Source: Aureispira sp. CCB-E
Lineage (GTDB): Bacteria > Bacteroidota > Bacteroidia > Chitinophagales > Saprospiraceae
NCBI RefSeq assembly: GCF_031326345.1
Contig: NZ_CP133671.1
Location: 1,860,001-1,924,000, forward strand
Direction of reading: 5' to 3'
Length of the DNA stretch: 64,000 nt
The notes under the pieces were generated by a model. The model worked only from the letters and a program-made list of their open reading frames with translations. It made no database searches and had not been told where the DNA came from. Below are positions 45,840 through 55,107 of this stretch, piece by piece. Within the stretch, counting starts at the first letter, position 1. Each line of letters starts with the position of its first letter. The translations under genes and the position numbers were made by a program.

Positions 45840-46623
45840 AATTTTATTTTTAATTGTTAAAAGTTAATACTCCGTTGATTTTTTAGTTTCTCTATGAACC
45901 CGTAGGCTCAGGAAGTAAAAATATAAAAAAACACCTTGTATTAGTTTGATTATCAGATTTTAGTGTAAAATATTCGTAAAGGTGTATGTTGTTGATAATC
46001 AAAGTAATACAGTTTTTTAACGGAGTAATGAAAAGTGAGTTCTTGGATAAATTATCTAGTAGATCAAATGACCATATCTGTTTACAATGTACCTATGATA
46101 ACAAACTTACAATTTTGCTTTTTAAAACACCAATCCTTTTCTAAAAAAGAGTGGTAGTATACAATTGATGACACTAGCTAGTAAAACGAGCAAAATTTGA
46201 TAAATTTTTTAGCAGGATAGAATACGAGTAACATAATGACTACCAGTACCGCTAATCAAAGAACGAAAGTTATTAATAGTTAGGAGAAAGTCTATTCATT
46301 AAAACGAAATGAAAGTCATTTCTGTTGATTTGGGATAAAGGAAATTAGCGTTTTAATAGGCACAATTTTTATGCCTTGGTTTCAAAAAAAAATAGTTAAA
46401 ACAGTTTATCTTTTGAATGTTACTAAATTTACTGTATTATGACACCTTGATATGCTATAATTAAGAGGTATCTATGTAAAGAAACATAATGGATGATCCA
46501 TAGAATTGCTAGAAATTTTGATAAAAAAAGCAAAAGAAGTAGCGATGGGAACGCTGTCACGAGACCTTTTGACGAAGTTAATCGTAAAATTACTGCTTAA
46601 GTAATCAATATCAACAAAAAGTA
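45840..46623. other. Intergenic region of 784 bases, no gene seen
   Basis: AT-rich, with stops in all frames that I followed. A TAAGTTTG-like -7 element lies on the minus strand at 46102-46109 but without a matching -33 box, so I do not call a promoter. It separates the divergent MbnP and GGGP synthase genes. Confidence 0.4.
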
Positions 46624-47370
46624 ATGAATACAAATCAAATTTATACCAACTGGCGAAAAGCAAAAGAAAAACAATCTAAAGAATTTGCAGTTTTGATTGA
46701 TCCTGACAAATTGCGTTTAAAAGATATTGATAAAATTGTTGAATTGGCAGAACAAGCTGCTGTGGATAGTTTTTTTATAGGTGGTAGTTTGGTTGTAAAT
46801 GATGCTTTGGATGATATTATTATGAATATCAAAAAAAATTGCAACATTCCTGTTGTTTTGTTTCCAGGGAGTTCTAGGCAATTGAGCTACAAAGCGGATG
46901 GTCTGTTATTCTTGTCGTTAATATCGGGTAGAAACCCAGAACTGTTAATTGGCAAACACGTAGAGACAGCTCCTTTTCTGAAAATAAGCCCAGTGGAAAT
47001 TATTTCAACAGGTTATATCTTGGTAGATGGTGGGGTGCCTACTTCCGTTTCTTATATGTCCAATACTCAACCCATTCCAGCCAATAAAGATAGTATTGCT
47101 GTTTGTACGGCTATGGCAGGAGAGATGCTGGGGCTAAAATTGATTTATATGGATGCAGGGAGTGGTGCTCAAAACCCAATTAGCACTTCTATGATAGAGT
47201 CGGTTTCGATGGCAACAGAGATCCCCTTGATTATAGGAGGAGGAATTAAAACACCCGAAAAAGCAAGTGCGAATGTAAAGGCAGGGGCAGATATTATTGT
47301 GGTCGGAAATGCTATTGAGAAGGATCCGCAGTTGATTTTAGAGTTGGCTGCTGCGGTACACGAAGGCTAG
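46624..47370 (+). CDS. Geranylgeranylglyceryl (or heptaprenylglyceryl) phosphate synthase
   Basis: 248 residues, a TIM-barrel prenyltransferase joining glycerol-1-phosphate to a polyprenyl diphosphate. The family marks are FAVLIDPDKL (substrate-binding Asp), SFFIGGSLVVND, VVLFPGSSRQLSYKADGLLF, LISGRNPELLIG, STGYILVDGG, YMDAGSGAQNPIS and LIIGGGIKTPEKA. Bacteroidota carry this enzyme although they do not have archaeal membranes; chain length of its product cannot be read. Single gene with a terminator. Confidence 0.92.
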   Translation: MNTNQIYTNWRKAKEKQSKEFAVLIDPDKLRLKDIDKIVELAEQAAVDSFFIGGSLVVNDALDDIIMNIKKNCNIPVVLFPGSSRQLSYKADGLLFLSLISGRNPELLIGKHVETAPFLKISPVEIISTGYILVDGGVPTSVSYMSNTQPIPANKDSIAVCTAMAGEMLGLKLIYMDAGSGAQNPISTSMIESVSMATEIPLIIGGGIKTPEKASANVKAGADIIVVGNAIEKDPQLILELAAAVHEG

Positions 47371-47428
47371 GAGACCAATCCTCAATATGTCTCTTTTGTG
47401 AAGATAGATGAGTTATAGAGATAAAAGT

Positions 47429-47458
47429 AAAGCACATACTGTTTGAGTATGTGCTTTT
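47429..47458 (+). terminator. Intrinsic terminator between GGGP synthase and HU genes
   Basis: A perfect 12-bp stem (AAAGCACATACT with AGTATGTGCTTT), loop GTTTG, T-rich tail. Usable by both convergent genes. Confidence 0.8.
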
Positions 47459-47487
47459 ATATCTTATCTATCAGGGCAAACAAAAGC

Positions 47488-47799
47488 TTACTTTTTCTTA
47501 GGCTTTAAAGCCTTTCTTAACTTCGCTGTGTTAACAGAATCAGAAAGAAGTTTACCTGCTTTGAATTTAACAGTAACTTTTTCATCAATCGGCACAGGTT
47601 TACCCGTACTAGGATTTACACCTGTTCTAGCTGCACGATAAGAAGTGCTCAATGTGCAGAAACCGACCAAAGTAACTTTGTCACCTTCTTTTAGTGCATC
47701 TTGAATTGAATCTAGAGTAGCATCTAATGCAGCAGCAGCATCTGCTTTTTTCAAGCCAGCTTTCTGTGCAATTTTGTCGATCAAATCTCCTTTGTTCAT
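47488..47799 (-). CDS. HU-family DNA-binding protein
   Basis: 103 residues. The HU fold is clear: MNKGDLIDKIAQKAGLKKAD helices, a beta arm VTLVGFCTLSTSYRAARTGV, and the tip NPSTGKPVPI (family RNPxTG with N-P-S-T-G). The tail KLRKALKPKKK is longer and more basic than standard HU (about 90 residues). It is a nucleoid-packing dimer. A promoter with a good -7 box lies upstream. Confidence 0.93.
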   Translation of the reverse strand: MNKGDLIDKIAQKAGLKKADAAAALDATLDSIQDALKEGDKVTLVGFCTLSTSYRAARTGVNPSTGKPVPIDEKVTVKFKAGKLLSDSVNTAKLRKALKPKKK

Positions 47800-47877
47800 A
47801 ATAGTAAATGATTTATAATTTGGATGACAAGCAAAAATTAGGATGTTTTTAATTAATGCTTAAAAATTAAGTACTTA

Positions 47878-47909
47878 CAAATGTATACTCTTTTGCTGTA
47901 TTTTACAAT
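47878..47909 (-). promoter_or_regulatory. Promoter of the HU gene
   Basis: Minus strand: ATTG (47906-47909), 20 bases, TACATTTG (47878-47885). The leader would be about 70 bases. Confidence 0.6.
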
Positions 47910-48033
47910 TTTTGTCTTAAAAAAACGCTATAAACGCTTTGTTTTCTGCTCTTTGAAAGACTCTTAATGTTTCAAAAATTAAAAAATACGCAAAAAAAAA
48001 TCTTTAACAAAATATTTGCTAAAGACTTTTTAG

Positions 48034-48104
48034 TTGGCCCACTAGGGCTCGAACCTAGAATGACAGAATCAAAATCTGCTGTGTTACCATTACACCATGG
48101 GCCA
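48034..48104 (-). tRNA. tRNA-Gln (UUG), copy 2
   Basis: 71 bases including the discriminator. Acceptor TGGCCCA/TGGGCCA, D-arm GTGTAATGGTAACAC, anticodon arm GCAGA-TTTTGAT-TCTGT with anticodon TTG, T-arm CTAGG-TTCGAGC-CCTAG. CCA is not encoded. Identical to the copy 56 bases upstream. Confidence 0.95.
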
Positions 48105-48159
48105 AAAATGAATGTTTGTAGAACAAGACATTCTTATATAACGCTTTTAGGAAAGTTAG

Positions 48160-48230
48160 TTGGCCCACTAGGGCTCGAACCTAGAATGACAGAATCAAAA
48201 TCTGCTGTGTTACCATTACACCATGGGCCA
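48160..48230 (-). tRNA. tRNA-Gln (UUG), copy 1
   Basis: Same sequence as the second copy. It is first in the tandem transcript, 22 bases after a consensus promoter -7 box. Confidence 0.95.
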
Positions 48231-48251
48231 TTACTTCCTTAAATGCGAATG

Positions 48252-48283
48252 CAAATATAATTGTTGTTTGCTGAACAAACAAA
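48252..48283 (-). promoter_or_regulatory. Consensus promoter of the tandem tRNA-Gln genes
   Basis: Minus strand: TTTG (48280-48283), 20 bases, TATATTTG (48252-48259). This is an exact match to the Bacteroidota consensus. Confidence 0.8.
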
Positions 48284-48371
48284 CTTTTGAACAAAAAATT
48301 TTGCTTTTTTTTAGAAAAAAAATACGTGGCAAAACTTTTCTGTCTAAGAACGAATACTTTAGAGTGGTTCC

Positions 48372-48794
48372 TTATTCATAATAAATATCAAAGATTCTAT
48401 TTTCGGATTCGTCAACAGATATTTTAATCCATAGAGCTGATTCAGGAAAATAGTTTTCTATGATGCTTGGCCACTCAATAAAACAATAACTATTATCATC
48501 TAAAAGTTCCATCAACCCAATAGAAAATGCTTCTTCTTCTGACTTTAGTCGATACAAATCGACATGATAAATGGTCGCTTGTGGAGCTTCATATTGATTG
48601 ATGATCGAAAATGTAGGGCTAGAAGTTAAATCTTTGACACCCAAATTACGACAAAGTTGTTTGATAAATGTTGTTTTTCCAGCTCCTATTTGCCCTAAAA
48701 AGGCTACTTTTTTTCTAGTTTTTATAATAGGAGTCAATGCCTTTACAATAGCATCTAATTGGTCAATAGAATTGGCTACAAATTGCTGTCTCAT
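48372..48794 (-). CDS. tsaE: tRNA threonylcarbamoyladenosine biosynthesis ATPase TsaE
   Basis: 140 residues. The P-loop is GQIGAGKTTFIKQLC, preceded by strand KKVAFL. The family markers are SSPTFSIINQYE, YHVDLYRLKSEEEA, IGLMELLDDNSYCFIEWPSI. It acts with TsaB and TsaD in making t6A on ANN-reading tRNAs. It lies 140 bases downstream of the tRNA promoter region on the same strand, with no clear promoter of its own. Confidence 0.95.
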   Translation of the reverse strand: MRQQFVANSIDQLDAIVKALTPIIKTRKKVAFLGQIGAGKTTFIKQLCRNLGVKDLTSSPTFSIINQYEAPQATIYHVDLYRLKSEEEAFSIGLMELLDDNSYCFIEWPSIIENYFPESALWIKISVDESENRIFDIYYE

Positions 48795-48949
48795 TTCATT
48801 TTTTTTGACAAGAAAGATAAGAGCAGGTTAAAATTCATGTTTTTCAATTTGGATGCACATGAGTTGATTTTAGTGCCTAACAAAACAGTTGATAGGGGCA
48901 AAAAGCTTGAAGACAGAATTTAAACAGGCTCAAAGGCAAAGATAAAAAA

Positions 48950-48980
48950 AGGTAGCATTCTAAAAACAAGAATGCTACCT
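48950..48980 (-). terminator. Intrinsic terminator of the sigma factor operon
   Basis: A 12-bp perfect stem (AGGTAGCATTCT with AGAATGCTACCT). On the minus strand it runs into TTTTTTT. It lies 58 bases after the stop at 49039. Confidence 0.85.
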
Positions 48981-49038
48981 TCTGTGAGGTAAAAGTTGTA
49001 TTTTCTTAGTTAAGGTACCAAAAGCAAACGATTACCTT

Positions 49039-50487
49039 TTAAAACGTATATTTTAGTAGTACTTGGACATCATTGTTGCGCAATTGATTGGGAACTTTCA
49101 ATGCTTGATGACTCGCACCTGTCGCTTCAGAATGAACTGGTACGATCAATTCTCCATCATTTGTCAATGCATTGATATTGTATTGAGGATCGTTCCCTGC
49201 ATCTATTGTTGCGCTAACTTCTTCATTATGCATGCTTGATGCTTTTTGAGTTAAGTTGATTAAGCCAAGGCTGTATTGTATGCCCATAGACCAGTGCTCA
49301 TTAAAACAATATTCCATACCCAACAAAAGACTAAAGTCAAATTCACTAATTCCCATTTCTGCATTCGACAAATTGTTTAGGTCAGGATTACCTGTTTCAA
49401 CATTCATCAGCCATGCTCCTTTGACACCTGCTTGTAGATTGTACTTAGGGTGTGGATGAAATTGATAAACCAAAGGTACTTCTAAAAGATCAATTCTTTG
49501 AATAGATGGTTCTGGTTTTGCGTAGGGCATATATGTTGTTGGATCGGTTACTTTTTTGCTAGAATTTTGAGTTAAATTCCCCATGCTTTTGTATTGAACA
49601 CCTGTTTGTATTCCGTGGTGTTTGGCAATGCGATAAGAAGCGCTAACTCCAGCAAAAGGCATGACAGAAAAATCTTTTGTAGCACCATATAGTTTGGCAC
49701 TAGCACCACCAAATACAGCTGCTTTTAAAGGCGATTTTTTAGTGTTTAATTCATCTCCAATACCAAAATTACCAATCGTATTTTGCTTTTCCATCATCTT
49801 ACGCTTTTCTTGAAGGGCGCGTAATGGAGTGGTTGAATATTGGTAAATAACCTCTGTACGAGTTGTTTTTACTTTTCGTTTCTTATTTGTTGCTACTGTT
49901 GTTTGATTAGTCTCTAAAAGATCAGTTGCAAGAGGCGTTTCATTTTTCTTCTCTTGTTGTGAAGTTGTATTAGGAGTAGAAACATTGGCAACAGTTGGTG
50001 CTGTTGTCGTTTTTTTAGTACTTGTTGCAGGGCTTGTTGAAGCTACTACAGCCGATTTAACGACAACCTTTTTAGTTGGTTGATCAAGCGTTTTAGGTGC
50101 TTTTTCTTCGGCCACCTGAACTTGTTCGGATGTTGTTTTTTCAGTCGTATTTATACTTCTATTTACTGACGGATTAGCATTAGAAACATTTGGAGCAATT
50201 GCGACAAAGGATTCTTTGACATTCGTCTGTTCAGCGACAGGTGCACTTGAGTTGGTGATAGGAGCGGAAGTAGGGGTAAAATACATTCCTAATCCAATAA
50301 CACCTGCTAGTGCAGCAGCAGTAACAAAAGGTACCGACCACCAATAACCTACTGCCCGTTTAGGAACTACAGGATGTTGGTCAAGTAGTGCCGACATATT
50401 TTCCCAGGCGTTGGGGGTTTGTGCAAACTCATGTTGTGTGAGTTTGTCACGTAGTAAGTTGTCATTTTTTTTGTAAAAATCGGTCAT
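49039..50487 (-). CDS. Membrane-anchored protein with C-terminal outer-membrane beta-barrel, partner of the ECF sigma factor
   Basis: 482 residues. The N-terminal 45 residues (TDFYKKNDNLLRDKLTQHEF, PNAWENMSALLDQHP) are cytoplasmic. One membrane helix (about 47-68, YWWSVPFVTAAALAGVIGLG) follows, then a long Thr/Ser/Lys-rich linker. The last 190 residues look like an outer-membrane beta-barrel (FGGASAKLYG, FAGVSASYRIAKHHGIQTGV, YSLGLINLTQKAS, VQVLLKYTF). Proteins of this layout follow ECF sigma genes in Bacteroidota and may act as anti-sigma factors or targets. It starts 55 bases after the sigma gene. Confidence 0.75.
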   Translation of the reverse strand: MTDFYKKNDNLLRDKLTQHEFAQTPNAWENMSALLDQHPVVPKRAVGYWWSVPFVTAAALAGVIGLGMYFTPTSAPITNSSAPVAEQTNVKESFVAIAPNVSNANPSVNRSINTTEKTTSEQVQVAEEKAPKTLDQPTKKVVVKSAVVASTSPATSTKKTTTAPTVANVSTPNTTSQQEKKNETPLATDLLETNQTTVATNKKRKVKTTRTEVIYQYSTTPLRALQEKRKMMEKQNTIGNFGIGDELNTKKSPLKAAVFGGASAKLYGATKDFSVMPFAGVSASYRIAKHHGIQTGVQYKSMGNLTQNSSKKVTDPTTYMPYAKPEPSIQRIDLLEVPLVYQFHPHPKYNLQAGVKGAWLMNVETGNPDLNNLSNAEMGISEFDFSLLLGMEYCFNEHWSMGIQYSLGLINLTQKASSMHNEEVSATIDAGNDPQYNINALTNDGELIVPVHSEATGASHQALKVPNQLRNNDVQVLLKYTF

Positions 50488-50542
50488 TTCATTCGGTCTT
50501 TCTTCTAGTTAGAATATTTTTTTTTATTCAAATTACCATCAA

Positions 50543-51112
50543 TTAACAGCCTCTTACCAAAAGTTCTTCTTGGTCTTGTTGGCGAATCAAGCGTTGCAAT
50601 TCTTTTCGAGCGTTTGCTAAATGCCATTTTGACGTCCCTACCGTTATATCTAGCATTTCAGCAACTTCTTTATGTTTGTAGCCATCAACAACATACAAAC
50701 AAAAAACTGTTCGAGAAGCAGTGGGTAATTTTTGAATGAGTTTAAATAAATCTTCAGCGTGGAGGTTATTAATACTATCATTGAGAACAGGCGCATCACG
50801 CTCTACTTCAAAATTCATTACTTGACGGTACTTGGTGTGCCTGCGAACATGATCAATAGAACAGTTGAAGACAATTTTGGCAATCCAACCAGCCAAGTTG
50901 TTGTTGTCTTGGTATTTGTCTAAAGCAGTAAAAACCTTTAGAAATGCTGCATTTAGAATTTCAACGGCCTCTTCTTGCTGTTTGGTATACCTCATAGCTA
51001 TACCGAGCATCTTACCAAAATATCTTTCATACAAGACTTTTTGGGCTAGACGCTCGCCTTTGCGGCAGCCAGCAACTAATTCTTTATCAGTATTTTTTGC
51101 AGAATATCTCAT
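50543..51112 (-). CDS. ECF-type RNA polymerase sigma factor
   Basis: 189 residues. Region 2 runs from KVLYERYFGKMLGIAMRYTK through NLAGWIAKIVFNCSIDHVRR, and region 4 is LPTASRTVFCLYVVDGYKHK, then EVAEMLDITVGTSKWHLANA, with the usual HTH. Length is standard. It heads an operon with the membrane beta-barrel protein, which suggests an envelope-sensing sigma/regulator pair. Target genes are unknown, and the long 670-base upstream gap shows no clear phylum-consensus promoter. Confidence 0.92.
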   Translation of the reverse strand: MRYSAKNTDKELVAGCRKGERLAQKVLYERYFGKMLGIAMRYTKQQEEAVEILNAAFLKVFTALDKYQDNNNLAGWIAKIVFNCSIDHVRRHTKYRQVMNFEVERDAPVLNDSINNLHAEDLFKLIQKLPTASRTVFCLYVVDGYKHKEVAEMLDITVGTSKWHLANARKELQRLIRQQDQEELLVRGC

Positions 51113-51782
51113 TCAACCAAGTTGTACATCGTCTAAATAGAAGCGCCAATTGTTTGAGCCTCTATAATCTAAAACTTAAAATGGCACTATTTCATTTAGA
51201 TACTATTGTAAGTTTGTATTAATAATAACCTTTTTGCTATAAACTTATTCAATGCCACATTCCTTTTAGAAAAATAAGCCTATTTGCATTTGATGATTTA
51301 ACGCTATAAAGCTTACTTTTGGTATGAATTGTGGTGATAAAAACTCAATTCTACCTAGAAAACGCAGTAAAAAATAAAAGCGTTGGTGATTTTTGTTTTT
51401 TTTGTTAAAAAAAAATAATTGACCAACCTTAAAGAATGCCTAAAACGTATTATGTAATGTGGCTCTTTTTTTTTGATCGTAACAAAAATAGTTTGTTAAA
51501 AGTTTTACTTTGTTGGTTAATAATGTGTTAGAACTTGGTGGGGAGGAGGAGGTTTTAAGAAGTTGACCAATTGTATGAACTTTTTATAGATTATTGAATT
51601 AATAAAAAAAGGACTTGAGTATTCTGTCATAACAATCCAAAATGGATATTATAGTATATCAAATGAATAAAGTTTTTTAGCAAGCTGTTGTTTGGGATTT
51701 GTCAGATTAGCCTAAAAAAGCAAACGATCGGTACCAATTTTCGATAATTTTTTTCATCATTTACTTATCACAATTAATAAAA
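51113..51782. other. Intergenic region of 670 bases, no gene seen
   Basis: It separates the divergent sigma and outer-membrane protein genes. It is very AT-rich. A TAAGTTTG box occurs on the plus strand (51209-51216) without a -33 partner. I see no RNA structure or reading frame worth calling. Confidence 0.4.
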
Positions 51783-52421
51783 ATGCAATACAAATTATTC
51801 TTCCTATTGATTATCTTATTGGGTGCACAAATTTCTTTTGCACAAGTTGATACACTTCCTGATGATGAGGTAATTGATAATACAGTTATTATAAATGATA
51901 ATGTAAAAGATAGAAAATACAAAGAACCTAAGAACAAGTTTAAGGTAGAGAACTTGTTTATTGGAATGACATTTAGTCTCTCCTTTGGTCAATACGTTTT
52001 TGTAGATGTCTCACCTTATGCAGGGTATCTTTTGGGAAAATATGTTGGTTTAGGAATAGGAGGAACATATATCTATAGTGCTTATTTTAATGGGGTGCAG
52101 TATATTGGCGACAATGTTTATGGAGGAAGGGTGTTTGCTAATATTCGTCCTTTTCCAGAAGTGAGAGGAGTGAAAGGCCTATATGCACATGTAGAAGGGG
52201 AGTATTTAAACCATACTCAATACAATGGGGGGCGATTAATTCGTGCTTTTGTGCCTGCCATTAATGTAGGATTGGGATACAATACATCTTTTGACAAAGG
52301 ATTCTCATTTACCGCAGAACTTTTAGTCAATGCTCTTTGGTTTGGGCAGCGAAAAGCATTGCAACCAACGGTTTACAATTCTCCTTGGCAATATCGTTTG
52401 GGGCTGTATTATGCCTTTTAG
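51783..52421 (+). CDS. Outer-membrane beta-barrel protein, 212 residues
   Basis: The signal peptide is MQYKLFFLLIILLGAQISFA (cleavage after AQ). A short acidic spacer (TLPDDEVIDNTVIINDN) leads to amphipathic strands (LFIGMTFSLSFGQYVFVDVS, AYFNGVQYIGDNVYGG, FSFTAELLVNALWF) and an aromatic end (YRLGLYYAF). This is an 8-strand-sized barrel of unknown function. Single gene with a strong terminator. Confidence 0.8.
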   Translation: MQYKLFFLLIILLGAQISFAQVDTLPDDEVIDNTVIINDNVKDRKYKEPKNKFKVENLFIGMTFSLSFGQYVFVDVSPYAGYLLGKYVGLGIGGTYIYSAYFNGVQYIGDNVYGGRVFANIRPFPEVRGVKGLYAHVEGEYLNHTQYNGGRLIRAFVPAINVGLGYNTSFDKGFSFTAELLVNALWFGQRKALQPTVYNSPWQYRLGLYYAF

Positions 52422-52428
52422 AGAAAAG

Positions 52429-52472
52429 ACTCAGATTTTAGACGAGACACTCTTAGGGCCTAAAATCTGAGT
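52429..52472 (+). terminator. Intrinsic terminator between convergent genes
   Basis: A perfect 13-bp stem (ACTCAGATTTTAG with CTAAAATCTGAGT) and an 18-base loop, between the barrel gene and the first glutathione peroxidase. Confidence 0.75.
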
Positions 52473-52491
52473 AATAATTCCTAAAGAATAG

Positions 52492-53040
52492 CTATTTTTG
52501 CTTTAATACTTTTTCAATGGCTTTAATTACTTTGGCATCGGTTACTTTTTCGTTAGGGGCGAATGATTTAATCACTTTCCCTTCTCTATCAACTAAGAAT
52601 TTTTGAAAGTTCCATGTAACAGGCGCATCAAATTTGCCATTTTGTTCTTTGGAGGTCAAATACTGATATAATGGGTGTATATTTTTTCCTTTGACCGAAA
52701 TCTTTGAGAACATTGGAAATGTCACATTAAATTTATTGGTACAAAACTGTTTTATTTGACTGTTTTTGCCAGGCTCTTGCCCCATAAAGTTATTGGCAGG
52801 AAACCCAAGAACGACGAGGTCTTGCTCTCTATATTTTTCATAAGTAGCTTGGAGTCCTTCGTATTGCGGTGTCAAACCACATTTGCTTGCTGTGTTGACA
52901 ATGAGTAAGACTTTGCCTTTGTATTTAGATAACTCTACAGGCTGATCATCAATGTCATTCATCGTAAAGTCATGTACAGAAGTAGGGGTTGTTGTCCAAC
53001 AAAATATACTTGTTAAGAGGCTAATTAATAAAAATTTCAT
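52492..53040 (-). CDS. Glutathione peroxidase family protein, paralogue 1
   Basis: 182 residues with a signal peptide (MKFLLISLLTSIFCWTTTPT), so it is exported. It is a thiol peroxidase with peroxidatic Cys in NTASKCGLTPQYEGLQ, and FPANNFMGQEPGKNSQ and WNFQKFLVDREGKVIKSF follow. The Gln of the classical FPCNQF motif is Asn here, as in both paralogues. It probably reduces hydroperoxides using thioredoxin-like donors rather than glutathione (family inference). Two further copies lie at 55875 and 56759. Confidence 0.92.
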   Translation of the reverse strand: MKFLLISLLTSIFCWTTTPTSVHDFTMNDIDDQPVELSKYKGKVLLIVNTASKCGLTPQYEGLQATYEKYREQDLVVLGFPANNFMGQEPGKNSQIKQFCTNKFNVTFPMFSKISVKGKNIHPLYQYLTSKEQNGKFDAPVTWNFQKFLVDREGKVIKSFAPNEKVTDAKVIKAIEKVLKQK

Positions 53041-53157
53041 GTTAATTTAGTTATGAATTAAGTGAAGTTTGAATGTCTAAAATAGATAGTAAGTTATCCC
53101 AGTAGCAATTATTATTGCAATAATAACGGTTATTCACATAAGTTTTATATCACAATA

Positions 53158-53318
53158 GTTAGCTGCACTGCTACTACGTGGTCGTTGAAAAACTTTATTA
53201 GTTTGATGATCAATGCGTTGCGAACTTATTGTATTTTGTGTTAAAATTTTGATAATCAACTGCGCAGCACTCACGAAGTACCACGCAGTAGCAGCGAAGC
53301 TAATCAACGAACTACGAA
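53158..53318. repeat. Dispersed intergenic repeat, copy 2 (inverted pair)
   Basis: A left arm at 53158-53182 (complement reads ACGTAGTAGCAGTGCAGCTA) and a right arm at 53282-53302 (ACGCAGTAGCAGCGAAGCTA, then ATCAACGAACT) face each other about 100 bases apart upstream of GPx paralogue 1. The inverted layout recalls a small non-autonomous element. The rest of the 433-base gap (53041-53473) holds no gene. Confidence 0.55.
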
Positions 53319-53473
53319 TATCAATAATATGAAATAATTGTTGACAGAGTAAGTACAATCAATATTCCAAACCATAACTTTTAGAACCATAAAATGTTTA
53401 GACCAAGTTGAGATTTTTTTAATATCTTCTTTCTTTCAAAGTTATATCAAACTATGTTTTGTTAGAAAGGAGC

Positions 53474-54904
53474 CTATTCAATTAACTTTTCCAAATGTTG
53501 ACCGATGTCTAACAAGCGTTGATCAGACCACTTTTTTGCATGAATTTGAATGCCAACAGGCAAGCCATTTTTCTTTTTTCCAATGGGGATAACTAAAATA
53601 GGATGCCCTGAATAAGCAGTTGTAAAGGTATAAGAAGCAATCGCCTTTGTGTACGGTACTTTTTGTCCATTGACAGAGAAGGGAATGCCAGCCCGTTGGT
53701 GTTGGTATGCTTCTATGGCACAAACAGGTGTAATCCATATATCATACTTTGTTAAAAAATTATGGTAAATGCTAGAAAAAGTGTCTTTTTGGTCCATGGC
53801 TTTGGCATACTCTAAGTTAGACAACTTCAAGCCTTGACGCATTCCTTTTGCCCAAAGGTGGTCTCGATATTTTAGCAGAATAAATAAATACATACATACA
53901 CTCATAAAAGGAATTTGAGGGCTGTTCATACCCATTTCAAAACCAATAATTTTGCTACAGTTTAGGTAGGCTGATTGTTCATTATAAATAGGCTGATCGT
54001 AGTGGATGTGATGTTGGGTGTTTTGTAGCTGCTGTACAAATAGTCTAAAAATACTCAAATATTCCTCATCTATAGGTATGTCATTAATAGACTCTGAAAT
54101 GGCAATATTTAATGTTTGCCCTTGCCAAGCACTTTGATGGAGATCTACTGGTGGAATGTCAGGCAAGGGATATTCTTTGTGATTGCTGAGTACTTGCATA
54201 AACAATTTTAAATCTTCTACTTGTCGCGCAAAAGGACCAGGGACAACAATATGTCTTCTACCTTGTGGTTTATTGGGGTTTTTAAGATGCCCTTTATTTG
54301 AGAGCAATCCCTCCGTTGGTCGCAATCCACAAATGCCGCAAAAATGAGCAGGAACACGAATAGAACCTCCCGCATCTGAGCCAATAGAGATAGGGCAAAA
54401 ATGAGCAGCAACAGCCGCCGAAGAACCCCCAGAGCTTCCTCCTGCTACTCTAGTTAAATCATGAGGGTTATTGGTTGTTCCATTCCAAAAATTGGTGCTT
54501 TGCCAATCGATACAAAATAGAGGGACATTGGTCATTCCTAGAATAATAGCACCCGCATCTTTGATACGTTTTACTAACTCGGCATCTTCTGTGGCAACGT
54601 AGTTTCGTAATAAAGGGTCGCCATTACTTACCCGAAAACCTTTGGTTAGAAAGCTTTCTTTAATGGCAATTGGGATGCCAAAAAGCAACCCTTTGGCTGT
54701 GCCATTTTTGAGTTGTGCATCCTTTTTTTGTGCTTCTTTTAGGATACTTGCCCTACTTCGTAAGTGGCAAATGGCATTGATGTTTGGGTTGAGCTGCTCG
54801 ATTTGATTCAAATAACACGTAACAACATCAAGAATAGAGACTTGTTGTTGTCTAATATTGAATGCAAGTTGTTGAGTCGACCAAGATAAAATTTCTTTGT
54901 TCAT
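53474..54904 (-). CDS. Amidase signature family hydrolase
   Basis: 476 residues. The Ser-cisSer-Lys triad is visible: Lys in GIPIAIKESFLTKG, the Gly/Ser-rich VAGGSSGGSSAAVAAHF with cis-Ser, and the nucleophile in GSDAGGSIRVPAHFCGICG. The C-terminal end YTTAYSGHPILVIPIGKKKN is shown as part of the usual fold. It has no GatB or GatC neighbours and lacks the feel of GatA, so a fatty-acid-amide-hydrolase-like or general amidase role is likely. Substrate unknown. Cytoplasmic, single gene. Confidence 0.88.
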   Translation of the reverse strand: MNKEILSWSTQQLAFNIRQQQVSILDVVTCYLNQIEQLNPNINAICHLRSRASILKEAQKKDAQLKNGTAKGLLFGIPIAIKESFLTKGFRVSNGDPLLRNYVATEDAELVKRIKDAGAIILGMTNVPLFCIDWQSTNFWNGTTNNPHDLTRVAGGSSGGSSAAVAAHFCPISIGSDAGGSIRVPAHFCGICGLRPTEGLLSNKGHLKNPNKPQGRRHIVVPGPFARQVEDLKLFMQVLSNHKEYPLPDIPPVDLHQSAWQGQTLNIAISESINDIPIDEEYLSIFRLFVQQLQNTQHHIHYDQPIYNEQSAYLNCSKIIGFEMGMNSPQIPFMSVCMYLFILLKYRDHLWAKGMRQGLKLSNLEYAKAMDQKDTFSSIYHNFLTKYDIWITPVCAIEAYQHQRAGIPFSVNGQKVPYTKAIASYTFTTAYSGHPILVIPIGKKKNGLPVGIQIHAKKWSDQRLLDIGQHLEKLIE

Positions 54905-55107
54905 CTGAAAAGAATTAGTGGTTGTGAGGCAACCATTTGCAAAAGCATCTTTGTAGGAAGAGAAAGTTATGAGATTAAAAAACTTATTTACTTGCTATAA
55001 TGGATGCGTTACTTAATTGTCTTTCAACAAAGAAACAAGATGTGTAAGAAAATCTATTTGACAAATGTCAAAAAAGGAAAGATGGTTTGTTGTTGCACGG
55101 CATAATA

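Noticed and set aside
46472-46663. Small minus-strand gene opposite the GGGP synthase start
   Set aside because: It overlaps a well-supported start in antisense, has no promoter, and its composition is that of translated AT-rich intergenic DNA.
47967-48242. Open frame of 91 codons across the tRNA region
   Set aside because: It is antisense to two identical tRNA-Gln genes; the apparent internal repeat in the protein is just the tRNA duplication.
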